A stretch of DNA of 64,000 nucleotides from Nitrospira defluvii. GTDB lineage: Bacteria > Nitrospirota > Nitrospiria > Nitrospirales > Nitrospiraceae. The stretch is taken from assembly GCA_000196815.1 (NCBI GenBank), contig FP929003.1:186001-250000 (forward strand), in the 5' to 3' direction. The notes under the pieces are model-generated. The model had not been told where the DNA came from. It ran no database searches and saw nothing but the letters and a program-made list of their open reading frames with translations. Positions within the stretch are counted from its first letter, which is position 1. Each line of letters opens with the position of its first letter. A program made the position numbers and the translations under genes. This document shows, in pieces, positions 52,607 to 61,213 of this stretch.

Positions 52607-54403
52607 TTAGCGGGTCGGGAGATCGAGTTCACTCAGTCGGCGGTAAAACGTGGCGCGGCTCATTCCGAGGAGGCGCGCGGCCTTTGTTCGGTTGCCACGG
52701 GCTTGTCCGAGGGCGGCCACGAAACGACTGCGCTCGTCTCCGTGCGGCACAACTTCGCAGGGAGAGTCTGTCGGTCCCTGCCGAAGTTCGGGAGGAAGAT
52801 CTGTGGCTTCGAGCGTGTCGCCCTTACAATGAATCATCGCGCACTCGATCGTGCTCTTGAGTTCCCGCACATTGCCGGGCCAATGGTACTCCATCAGTGC
52901 CGCCATCGCTGCCGGGCTGGCGCGATGGATGATTTTCCCCATGCTGGCCCGCCCCTCGGTCAGGAAGGAGGCGACGAGGAGGGGAATATCTTCCTTTCGA
53001 TCCCTCAGCGGCGGGAGCTGGATCCGTGAGACTCGAATCCGATAGAGAAGGTCGGCGCGAAAGGTTCCTTTCGCCACGTCCTGACTCAAATTGTGGTGGG
53101 TTGCGGTCAGCACGCGCACGTTCACTTTTCTCGGTCTGGTTTCACCGAGCCGAGTGACTTCCTTCTCTTGCAGTACGCGAAGCAGGTTGGTTTGGACGTT
53201 GTGGGGGATATCGCCGATCTCGTCGAGGAACAAGACCCCGCCCTGCGCGGCCTCGAAGAGCCCCTGCTGGTCGTCGATGGCTCCGGTAAACGCGCCTTTC
53301 TTGTGGCCGAAGAGTTGGCTGCCCAGCAGCGAATCCGTCAGCCCGGCGCAGTTGGCTGCAATGAAGGGCCCCTTATGTCGTGCGCTTGCCTGGTGTAACG
53401 CGCGGGCCACCAATTCTTTCCCCGTACCGGTCTCGCCTTCGATTAAGACCGTGGAGTCGACACGGGCCAGATCCTGAATCTGTTCGTAGATCTGCGTCAT
53501 CCCGCGGCTCTTGCCGACCAAATCATGATAGTGCGCCTTCAGCTCCAACAGGCGCCGCAAGTGATGGACGTCGGTCATGTCGTGGAGAAACATGATCTTG
53601 GTTCCGGTGTCCCGTGGATCGTCTTGCAGTTCTATCTCCAGCCAGAGGTGCCGCCCTGCCTGGGTTTCGACATGGCACTGCACTCGTTCGCGCCGGGATG
53701 CGGGTTGCTGCAACATCGACTGCAGGGCCAGCCGATCCGGTTTCGTTAGCGGGAGCAGTGTCTCCCACAGCAAGCCGTTCGGCCCGCCGGTTGCGGGCGT
53801 GTCCAGCAGACGAGCTGCGGAGGCACTGAGAAACCGCACCTGCCCCTCTTGGTCGATCAGCAGGGTGGCCAGTCCGAGTTGCTGCAAGATGACAGCGACG
53901 TCGTCCCGAGACCGCTCCATATCCACCAGTTTAGTGGTGAGCTCGTGCTGGGCGCGTTGGTGCCCACGATTGTGTTCGTGCTGCCGAAGCACCTGATCGC
54001 GAGCCCGCTGGAGGAGGGTGGCCTGTTGGTCATAGGCTGCCGTGCTGTGTTGGATCAGCAACAGGCGGCTGGGACCGTGTCGCAGCGCCATGGCATGAAA
54101 GTGCCGGGGCTCCTCAGCCTCGGGCTGCTCGCTCCAAAACCCCGAGTGCGCGATGTCGTCGCCGTCGGTCTGCCATGCATCGGCTGCATCGGCCAGGAAA
54201 TTCTGAAGCACCGGTGTGCGAGCATCGATGGACAGTGGCAGATTGTTTCGGGCGTCGGGGTAGAGGGTGAACAGCCAGGCCGGCGGGTGCCCGATGATGC
54301 GGAAATCTGCACCGGTGACGTGTTCGAGGATGGCAAATTGGAACCGCTGCAACAGATCCGTGCAGAGTAAGTCCGGTGCAGACGGGCGGGTGTTAGACGC
54401 CAT
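52607..54403 (-). CDS. Sigma-54-dependent transcriptional activator with PAS domain (Fis family)
   Basis: 598 residues from ATG 54403, overlapping the GTPase stop by 11 bp (the frame opens earlier, 54499). An uncharacterised N-terminal domain (about 10-125) and a coiled coil (130-170) precede a PAS domain (about 172-285). The AAA+ domain follows: Walker A GETGTGKE (323-330), sigma-54-contacting GAFTGA (370-375), Walker B LFLDEIGD, arginine finger FRADLLYR. A Fis-type HTH closes it (about 571-592). All catalytic motifs are intact. It is an enhancer-binding protein that opens sigma-54 promoters. Location after the GTPase suggests input from that module. Confidence 0.93.
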   Translation of the reverse strand: MASNTRPSAPDLLCTDLLQRFQFAILEHVTGADFRIIGHPPAWLFTLYPDARNNLPLSIDARTPVLQNFLADAADAWQTDGDDIAHSGFWSEQPEAEEPRHFHAMALRHGPSRLLLIQHSTAAYDQQATLLQRARDQVLRQHEHNRGHQRAQHELTTKLVDMERSRDDVAVILQQLGLATLLIDQEGQVRFLSASAARLLDTPATGGPNGLLWETLLPLTKPDRLALQSMLQQPASRRERVQCHVETQAGRHLWLEIELQDDPRDTGTKIMFLHDMTDVHHLRRLLELKAHYHDLVGKSRGMTQIYEQIQDLARVDSTVLIEGETGTGKELVARALHQASARHKGPFIAANCAGLTDSLLGSQLFGHKKGAFTGAIDDQQGLFEAAQGGVLFLDEIGDIPHNVQTNLLRVLQEKEVTRLGETRPRKVNVRVLTATHHNLSQDVAKGTFRADLLYRIRVSRIQLPPLRDRKEDIPLLVASFLTEGRASMGKIIHRASPAAMAALMEYHWPGNVRELKSTIECAMIHCKGDTLEATDLPPELRQGPTDSPCEVVPHGDERSRFVAALGQARGNRTKAARLLGMSRATFYRRLSELDLPTR

Positions 54404-54929
54404 CGGTTGTTCCTGCAGGGGGCGTTTCCGGTGGCGTGCCGAGCACGGCGCGGGTGAGAACCGCGAAGGCCTCCTCGACGCCCTGCCCTGTCTTGGCACT
54501 GGTCACGAGCACCGTCCAACCACGCTGGGCGAGCTGGGCGAGGTCCTCGTGGGTCACTTCCCAATCCGCCCGTCGGTCCAGTTTATTGATGAGGACCACA
54601 AACGGAACCGGGCCGAGTGTGTCTGCTGCGGTCAGTTGAATGTGCAGCGCGATGTCCAGCGTGGCCCGCCGCATTCCGTCCAGGACTACCAGGTACCCGG
54701 ACGATCCGCGCAGATACGAGCGGCGCAATTTTTGGAATTCATCTTCTCCGTAGAGATCCCAGAGCACTAATGTCACGGCCCGGCCGTCCATCGACAGGGT
54801 TTTCTTGTCGACGGTCACTCCGATGGTTGTTTGATACTGGTCGGAGAAACAGCTGGTGACGAAGCGGCGCACCAGACTGGTTTTTCCTACGGCAAAGGCG
54901 CCCAGCATGCAGATTTTTTTTTCGATCAT
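54393..54929 (-). CDS. Ras-like small GTPase
   Basis: 178 residues. G1 GAFAVGKTS (10-18), G2 Thr35 in QTTIGV, G3 WDLYGED (57-63), G4 NKLD (115-118), G5 TSAK (143-146). The layout is that of Rab/Roc-type small GTPases. The residue after the G3 Gly (Gln in Ras/Rab WDTAGQ) is Glu62, which may slow hydrolysis. No lipidation tail. Follows the OmpA-type membrane protein by 12 bp and precedes the sigma-54 activator with overlap, so it is part of one operon. Confidence 0.9.
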   Translation of the reverse strand: MIEKKICMLGAFAVGKTSLVRRFVTSCFSDQYQTTIGVTVDKKTLSMDGRAVTLVLWDLYGEDEFQKLRRSYLRGSSGYLVVLDGMRRATLDIALHIQLTAADTLGPVPFVVLINKLDRRADWEVTHEDLAQLAQRGWTVLVTSAKTGQGVEEAFAVLTRAVLGTPPETPPAGTTDGV

Positions 54930-54941
54930 GTCAGGGGCGTC

Positions 54942-56672
54942 TCATGAAGCGGGGTGAACAGTAGCCTGAAAAGACACTCGCCGGTCCTGCGGCAGTGTGG
55001 CGGCACCCAGGGAGGGTGAGGTTTCAGCTGCCGGGCCGATCCCGCGAGCGTGAAACGTGATCGCGGAAAAGGTGGCGGGATGAAGGGCCTCGAGCACCGA
55101 CCGGGCGCGATCCTCGCTCAGCCGTTGGTTCCGGCTTGACCGGCCCACGACGTCGGTTTGGCCGGTGATCTCCAGCATCACCGTTGCGCCGGAGAGACGC
55201 GCCATATCGTCCAGCTGATACAGGAGCGCCGATATGCGACGCACCCCCTGAAGTTGTTCCGGTGATTGGATCGTCGCCGTTCCCTGTTGGAACAGAATCC
55301 AGACCCCTGCCATCCGTTGGACCAGTGCCTCAAGCGATTGAGCGACGAGGCGGCGGTCGTCATATTCGGTGATACCGGGGAGCAGGCGCGCCAACGGTCG
55401 GCTCTGCCGGATCCACTCTGCGGTGGCTGCGCCGGTGGCTGTGAGGCGCGGTCCTTCCAGGGTCAAGCGAACGGTGTCTGGGGGTGACAGGACGATTCCG
55501 GCTCGTTTCAGGGTGAACGCGGCATCGAGGGCGTAGTAGGGGCTCCATTTCGCTTCGACTCGATCGGCGGCCACCCCACTGCCCTGCAACAACACGTCCG
55601 GATCAGCGGCCAACGGGTCGCGCAGCCCGGTGAGCACATACCGAGTGCCTGCTGAATGCGTGGAGGTGACGACGAGGCCCGGTTCCGAGGCCAGCCGGTC
55701 CAGATACGCCTGCCAGTGTTGGTGGTCTTGAAAGGCGGACAGCCCCCACCAGCCTGCTCCCACAATGCTCGCCGCTAAGAGTCCCCATGTCATGGGGGCT
55801 ATAGCGCGCCGGCGCGTTTCAAACTGGGTCCGCAGGCACGCTTCCAGGAGCGGTGTGGTTCCGGTAAAGGGTGCCGCATCACCACTGAAGCGCGTCAGCG
55901 CATCGGAGTGTTCGGCGTGAATGCGATCGAGCGTGTCCTGGAGGTGGACGTGAAATATCTCCGGTGGCGTGCCACGTATGACGGCCGCGAGGATTGCCGA
56001 GGAGCCCTGTTCGATCCAGACGGTCAGATCACCGACTTGCAAGGTGTTCAACGCTTGATCGGGCGTTGCCCCGAACGAATCCTGGACGAAGCTCCGAATC
56101 GCCGACAACATGCCCGAGACCAGGGTCTGATCCTGCACGGCGACCGCGTCGCCGGCCGCGTGCGCGAGCAGCAGGCCGGTCTGAGTGTGAATGAGAAAGA
56201 CCTGCTCGACTCGATAGCAGAGGGTATGAAGCAGGACGATCTCGGCGAACGGTTTGCCGGTACGCAAGGCCTCCAGCCGCCACTGCATGCTTCGGATCGA
56301 GAGGCTGTGTTCAATGGTTTGGTTGAGCGATTGCACCATGCTGCGCAAGGCATTGGCGATGGCCTGGCGGATCGCCGGCATCATGATCGGGGCAATCGCA
56401 TCGACGATCATGTGGGGCCGTTTGCGCACGGAGACCCCCAGCGCTTCGGAGACGTGAGGGGTCAGTGCATGGGTCAGCCGATGGTCGGTCTCCCCACGAA
56501 GCGCGATCGCCTCGGGAAGCACACGATTCAGATTGTGGGCGTTGAGGTCGAGATGTTCGACCTGCTCTTGCAGTTGTTCCAGCCGCGATTGCTCGGGCGC
56601 CAGGAGGAGGCTGCGCAATTCGGCATAGTCGCGTTCGACTGCCGGTGTGCCGGCTTTAGGTGCGCGCGCCAT
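54942..56672 (-). CDS. Membrane protein with roadblock-like cytosolic domain and C-terminal OmpA-like domain
   Basis: 576 residues, ATG after GGAGACGGG. Residues 1-145: helical region with VLPEAIALR and HSLSIRSMQWRLEALRTGKPFAEIVLLHTLCYRVEQVF. Residues about 150-235: alternating alpha/beta pattern resembling roadblock/LC7 domains (QVFLIHTQTGLLLAHAAGD...DLTVWIEQG). Single transmembrane helix at about 293-312. The C-terminal periplasmic part ends in an OmpA-like domain (about 495-576, GQTDVVG, RLSEDRARSVLEAL). The domain after the coiled region sits on the cytosolic side, where the GTPase would be. Known as an uncharacterised family; the link between GTPase and cell wall is inference. Confidence 0.8.
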   Translation of the reverse strand: MARAPKAGTPAVERDYAELRSLLLAPEQSRLEQLQEQVEHLDLNAHNLNRVLPEAIALRGETDHRLTHALTPHVSEALGVSVRKRPHMIVDAIAPIMMPAIRQAIANALRSMVQSLNQTIEHSLSIRSMQWRLEALRTGKPFAEIVLLHTLCYRVEQVFLIHTQTGLLLAHAAGDAVAVQDQTLVSGMLSAIRSFVQDSFGATPDQALNTLQVGDLTVWIEQGSSAILAAVIRGTPPEIFHVHLQDTLDRIHAEHSDALTRFSGDAAPFTGTTPLLEACLRTQFETRRRAIAPMTWGLLAASIVGAGWWGLSAFQDHQHWQAYLDRLASEPGLVVTSTHSAGTRYVLTGLRDPLAADPDVLLQGSGVAADRVEAKWSPYYALDAAFTLKRAGIVLSPPDTVRLTLEGPRLTATGAATAEWIRQSRPLARLLPGITEYDDRRLVAQSLEALVQRMAGVWILFQQGTATIQSPEQLQGVRRISALLYQLDDMARLSGATVMLEITGQTDVVGRSSRNQRLSEDRARSVLEALHPATFSAITFHARGIGPAAETSPSLGAATLPQDRRVSFQATVHPAS

Positions 56673-56788
56673 CCCGTCTCCATGGCCTAAAGGAAGGAGG
56701 GAATTCTATACGACACATCGTTGCCGAGGAAACAACCGTGCGCGCGGTCTGAAGGGCAGACCGGAACCGTTGACGAATCGGCGTGGAG

Positions 56789-57406
56789 TTAGGCCTGTTG
56801 CGGAGGCTGGTCATGCGAGAGCCTCTGTGAGAGCTCCTGGAACAAGGTCGCAAGGGACGCGCGGTCGGTCTTTTGGTGTGAGAGTTGGCGGACCGCATCG
56901 TCGAGGGTGGCCGATAAGACGGCATGTTGCTGGGTGAAATCACCGGAGAGGGATGTGGCCTGATTCTGGAGCTGGGTGCGCAAGTCGTGATGTGCCTGCT
57001 CGCTCTGCTCCCGCAGCTGGGTCGCCGTCTGCTGGAGCACGCCGGCCAGCGTCTGCAGTTCCGTGGTCAGGCGTCCGACGGCATCGGTGCGGTCCTGTTC
57101 TTCGGCCGTCAGGCGCCCCGTCACCGTGTCCACTTCTTTTCGAATGTATTGCTCCAGCGAGGCGAATCGTTCCTTGAGGTCGTTGCGCAATTGGGCTGCT
57201 TCCGCCAGCAACTGCGCTTCGAGTTTGGCGAACCGGCGCTCATGATCACGTACCTGGGCGCCGAAGAGAATGTCGCGGATCTTGTCGAGGTTGGTGCCGG
57301 CTGCATGCTCCTCGGTCAGCACGGATTCCGTTTCTGTGTCGGCGAGACTGCTGCCCGAGGTTCGTTCCGAACGTCGGGGGCGATCAAGATCCGTCTGCCT
57401 GCTCAT
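56789..57406 (-). CDS. Coiled-coil protein of the GTPase module
   Basis: 205 residues, ATG after AAGGAGACCCCATC. An N-terminal acidic segment has LDKIRDILFGAQVRDHERRFAKLEAQL, a phrase typical of small cytosolic proteins next to OmpA/GTPase genes. The rest is uninterrupted heptad-repeat coil (about 55-195). No signal peptide or enzymatic motif. First gene of the operon leading into the membrane protein 116 bp downstream; probable structural partner. Confidence 0.75.
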   Translation of the reverse strand: MSRQTDLDRPRRSERTSGSSLADTETESVLTEEHAAGTNLDKIRDILFGAQVRDHERRFAKLEAQLLAEAAQLRNDLKERFASLEQYIRKEVDTVTGRLTAEEQDRTDAVGRLTTELQTLAGVLQQTATQLREQSEQAHHDLRTQLQNQATSLSGDFTQQHAVLSATLDDAVRQLSHQKTDRASLATLFQELSQRLSHDQPPQQA

Positions 57407-57542
57407 GATGGGGTCTCCTTGGTCGCGATCGTTTTATCACGAAAGGGGCCTAGACTAGCATGTTGCGCAGGGGGCAACAAGTCAGGTCTGGTGCCGGCGG
57501 CGTGGATGTGCAGAGCCTGGAGAGTGATCAGCGGCTCTGGCC

Positions 57543-58343
57543 TTAGGATGGATTCAGTAGTCGTACCTCACGCTGAGGGAACGGGATATCCACCCCATCG
57601 GATTGTAATCGTTGAAGGATCGCCTGATTGAGTTCGATGTGCGCGGCCCCGACGGATGCCACCTGAACCCAGGGCCGAATGGACAGGGTAATGGAGGAAT
57701 CGGCGAAGCCGGCAATCCCGATCATCGGGGCCGGATCCTGAAGCACTTTCGGGTGTCGGCTCACGAGATCGCGCAGCACGCGGAGCGTGGTGTCGATATC
57801 GGTCCGGTAGGACACCCCGATGGAAAGATCCAGCTGCCGAATCGTGCCGAAGTTGTGCAGAATTTCTCCCACCACTTTGCGATTCGGGATGACGATCCGG
57901 GAGTGATCCGGATGCATGAGCGTCGTCGTGAAGATATCGATTTTTGCGACATCCCCATGTACCCCCAAGAGCGACACATGTTCGCCGACCCGATAGGGTT
58001 TGGTGAAGATGATCGAGAGCCCCGCCACGACATTGCTCAAGACGCCCTGCAGCGCGAGGCCCATCCCCAGGCCGGCCACGCCGAGCCCGGCGACCAGCGG
58101 CGCGATTTGCAGGCCGAGTTGATCCAGCGCGATCAGAAGGCCGAGGATGACCACGAGGGCTTTCACGAGTCGCAGGAGCAGCAGGCGAAGCGGTGGCTCC
58201 AGGTCCTGCTCGTTCAGCCAGCGCTCGAAGAGTCTCCCCACCGATTTGGCGACGAACAGGGCGGCGACGACGACCAGGATCGCCCCCATAATTCGAAAGC
58301 CGTATTGCACGATATATTGAGTGACCAGATTGGCCAACGACAT
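57543..58343 (-). CDS. mscS: Small-conductance mechanosensitive channel, MscS family
   Basis: 266 residues from ATG 58343, with GGGGAGGACGC upstream; an in-frame start at 58358 is possible. Three transmembrane helices, with the pore-lining GLGVAGLGMGLALQGVLSNVVAGLSII and the beta domain FTKPYRVGEHVSL...GDVAKIDIFTTTLMHPDHSRIVIPNRKVV. Compact family size. Precedes the GTPase module on the same strand but with a 136-bp gap. Confidence 0.93.
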   Translation of the reverse strand: MSLANLVTQYIVQYGFRIMGAILVVVAALFVAKSVGRLFERWLNEQDLEPPLRLLLLRLVKALVVILGLLIALDQLGLQIAPLVAGLGVAGLGMGLALQGVLSNVVAGLSIIFTKPYRVGEHVSLLGVHGDVAKIDIFTTTLMHPDHSRIVIPNRKVVGEILHNFGTIRQLDLSIGVSYRTDIDTTLRVLRDLVSRHPKVLQDPAPMIGIAGFADSSITLSIRPWVQVASVGAAHIELNQAILQRLQSDGVDIPFPQREVRLLNPS

Positions 58344-58361
58344 GCGTCCTCCCCGCAACGG

Positions 58362-60470
58362 CTACCGCCCGAAGAGTCCCTTCAAGAGGTCCTTGCCTTG
58401 CTGTTTGAGATCGTCCGGTTTCGCGGAACCCTTCAAGAGGTCCCCCACGGCGCCTTTGACCTTTTCCTTCACCTGCTCTTTGACCTTTCCTGCAAACATT
58501 TTTGTGTCGAGTCCATAGGAAGGGGCCTGCGTACTGCCGGTAATGAGCAGCGGCAGCGCGAGACGCCCGCCGGTCAGCGCGACTCTGGCGATGGGAGAGC
58601 CGGCCGCAATCTTCTGGCTCAAGGCCTGGGACAGATTCAGGTTCAGTTTCATGTCGAGCGACTGATCGAGGCCGATCGTCCCGCCGCCGGTGGCCTGAAA
58701 ATCATGGCTGTCGATGAGAAGCCGTTGGACGGCGATCAGACCTTGTTTGATCGCAAAGTCGCTTTCGATGGTGGAAAATGCGGTGGCTTTGACGTTGTCC
58801 AAGGAAACGCCGACCACTTTGAGCAACATCGAGGCCTGCTGCAATAAATTAATCCCCTCGATTTTCCCCTCTTTCACTGCCACACGGCCGGTACCTGCGA
58901 GGGCCTTGACGAGGTCCGGATGGGTAAATCCACGCCCGTTGACTGCCAACTCGGCGCTGGCCGTCCCGCTCATGGACACCTGGTCGGTGCCGACGGCCTG
59001 AAGGGCCGGTCCGAGTTGGAGGCCTTGAATCGAGACCGTGCCGTTGAAGGGGGGAGTTGCGGTGCCCAGGCCGAGCGTCCCCTGCGTGCGGACAAATCCG
59101 CCGAAGAGTTGGAGCGAGGCGTTAGTGAGGCGTGCTTCCTGTCCCTTCATTTCGGCTGCGGCCTGCAGGTCTTTGACCTCCACGGGTTTTTTCAGTGTCA
59201 GCGCGATTGGAAGATCAGTCGTGTTGATGAGTTTTGAGTTGGCAGTGATTTTCGCCAATCCGCCGAGCACCGTTCCTTTGACCTCGATACGTGAGCTCCC
59301 CATGGCGACGGTGAGGCCCAGGTTCGGAATCTCGGCCAGTTCGAGCGGCGCGGCCCCCTCTTTGGGCGGATATTTGGCCCGGAGGTTCACATGAAGGTCT
59401 TTGAGTTCGACCGGCTTCGTGAGGGGGGTGGCTACCGGAAGATCCGCGGAGTTGATACTGGCGGATGCCGCCGTCAGATTGGCCAGGCCTTTGGCGGCCG
59501 TGCCTTTCACATTGATGGCCGATCCGCCCATGACCAGGGTCAGCCCAAGATCGGTCAGATCGACCTGATTGGCGGGCGGGGTGTCGGGAGGAACCGGGTA
59601 CAGGGCATGGAGGGTGAGATGCACATCCTTGATCTGGACCGGTTTCGTCAGCGGCAGCGTGAGGGGGAGATCTGCCGTGTCGATCTGCAGCGCATTGATG
59701 GTCGCGTCCAGATTCCCTCCGACCGCACGACCTTTGAGGCCGATCGCCACCTTTCCCAGTGCCAGGTTGAAGGTAAATGATTTCATGTCCAAGGTTTCAA
59801 CGAGTGGTCCGAACGTGCCGTCGAGCCGAACCGGCAAGTTGTAGGGCTGCAGCGTCGCCCCCAGATGTACGGTGGGGCTTTCGCCGAGATGGACCGAGGT
59901 GAGCAGAAATTCAAGATTATTGACGGTGTGCTCGGTCGGTTTCGGGGTGGACTCGTCACGATACGAAAGTTTTCCCCCGTCGATCGAGACCCGGTCCACC
60001 GCAAAGAGCGCCAGGATTTGGAGGGGACTCCCGGGCGTCTGCGCGGGGGCCTCAGGCTTCGAGGGGGCCGGCGGAGCCGGTGTTTTGGCACCGAGGGTCG
60101 AGATGTTGAGTTGGCCCTGGGTATTTTTCAGGACCGTGATGACCGGGTCGCGCAGGGTGATCTCCTCGACCTCGACTGTGCCCTTGAGCAGCGGCAGCAG
60201 CTTGACGCCGACATCCAGTGAAGAGAGTGATGCGAAGGGGCCTGTGCGAAAGGCCGGGTCGTCCTGCACGACAAAGCCGCCGACCCTTGCGCCGATGCGT
60301 GGCCAGATGGTCAGCCGAATGTCCCGGAGTTCGACCTTCCGGTTGAGGACCTCTTCGATTAAGGGGCGGTACCGGTCTTGATATTTGTTCAGATCGATGA
60401 GGAATGGCAACGCGACGATCAGGACGATGAGCAGCAGGATCACGACACCGATCCCGACCAGGATTTTCAT
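58362..60470 (-). CDS. AsmA-family protein
   Basis: 702 residues from ATG 60470, with GGAGGTACGTG upstream. A single N-terminal membrane anchor (LVGIGVVILLLIVLIVALPFLIDLNKY) is followed by the AsmA signature domain and a long repetitive beta-taco region with four similar blocks (L.VDLT.LGLTLVMGGSAINVKGTAAKGLANLTAASASINSADLPVATPLTKPVELKDLHVNL is one). C-terminal part AFSTIESDFAIKQGLIAVQRLLIDSHDFQATGGGTIGLDQSLDMKLNLNL is diagnostic. AsmA-like proteins help move lipids to the outer membrane. The next gene, mscS, follows by about 20 bp. Confidence 0.9.
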   Translation of the reverse strand: MKILVGIGVVILLLIVLIVALPFLIDLNKYQDRYRPLIEEVLNRKVELRDIRLTIWPRIGARVGGFVVQDDPAFRTGPFASLSSLDVGVKLLPLLKGTVEVEEITLRDPVITVLKNTQGQLNISTLGAKTPAPPAPSKPEAPAQTPGSPLQILALFAVDRVSIDGGKLSYRDESTPKPTEHTVNNLEFLLTSVHLGESPTVHLGATLQPYNLPVRLDGTFGPLVETLDMKSFTFNLALGKVAIGLKGRAVGGNLDATINALQIDTADLPLTLPLTKPVQIKDVHLTLHALYPVPPDTPPANQVDLTDLGLTLVMGGSAINVKGTAAKGLANLTAASASINSADLPVATPLTKPVELKDLHVNLRAKYPPKEGAAPLELAEIPNLGLTVAMGSSRIEVKGTVLGGLAKITANSKLINTTDLPIALTLKKPVEVKDLQAAAEMKGQEARLTNASLQLFGGFVRTQGTLGLGTATPPFNGTVSIQGLQLGPALQAVGTDQVSMSGTASAELAVNGRGFTHPDLVKALAGTGRVAVKEGKIEGINLLQQASMLLKVVGVSLDNVKATAFSTIESDFAIKQGLIAVQRLLIDSHDFQATGGGTIGLDQSLDMKLNLNLSQALSQKIAAGSPIARVALTGGRLALPLLITGSTQAPSYGLDTKMFAGKVKEQVKEKVKGAVGDLLKGSAKPDDLKQQGKDLLKGLFGR

Positions 60471-60632
60471 CACGTACCTCCGCTGAAATAGTCCCGCAGT
60501 ATAGGAATGCGCGCAGGAGTGGTCAATGGTGGCATCCCGGGGGCAGTCGCCACGGGACCGTCGTGGGGCTCCCGATCGAGGCCGGACTTCCTTTCACCTT
60601 CGCAGTGTCATGTTTGCAGGCTCCGGCTTACC

Positions 60633-60661
60633 TTGCCGCACCAAAACCTGCGTGATAAGAT
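60633..60661 (+). promoter_or_regulatory. Promoter of tRNA-Ser(GGA)
   Basis: TTGCCG (60633-60638), 17-bp spacer, TAAGAT (60656-60661); transcription would start about 20 nt before the tRNA. Confidence 0.5.
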
Positions 60662-60687
60662 GCGTCCCCTTGAAGTCGTCCGATCGC

Positions 60688-60970
<283 letters not shown>

Positions 60971-61030
60971 GCTAGCTCGACCGCGAGCGATTGAATGACT
61001 CTTGGCGAGCGGAGAAGATCTTAGTGTGAC

Positions 61031-61131
61031 GGGGCCGGGCCCTGTGCAACAGAACCCTGTGAACCCCGCCAGGTCCGGAAGGAAGCAACGGTAAGCGGTT
61101 CGTTCTGTGTGCCGCAGGATCACCTGGCCCC
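61031..61131 (+). ncRNA. ffs: Small SRP RNA (4.5S RNA)
   Basis: The apical domain CCAGGTCCGGAAGGAAGCAACGGTAAGC carries the invariant GGAAGGAAGCA of bacterial SRP RNA. Ends pair: GGGGCCGGG (61031) with CCTGGCCCC (61131). About 100 nt; exact ends are approximate. Position directly ahead of dnaX is conserved in many bacteria. Confidence 0.93.
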
Positions 61132-61213
61132 ACTTCTTCGATGACATCTCGCGCGGCGCGTCAGGCGCCGCCAGCATCGACGAGCACCACCGCCCCGACA
61201 CGATAGACGCAAC

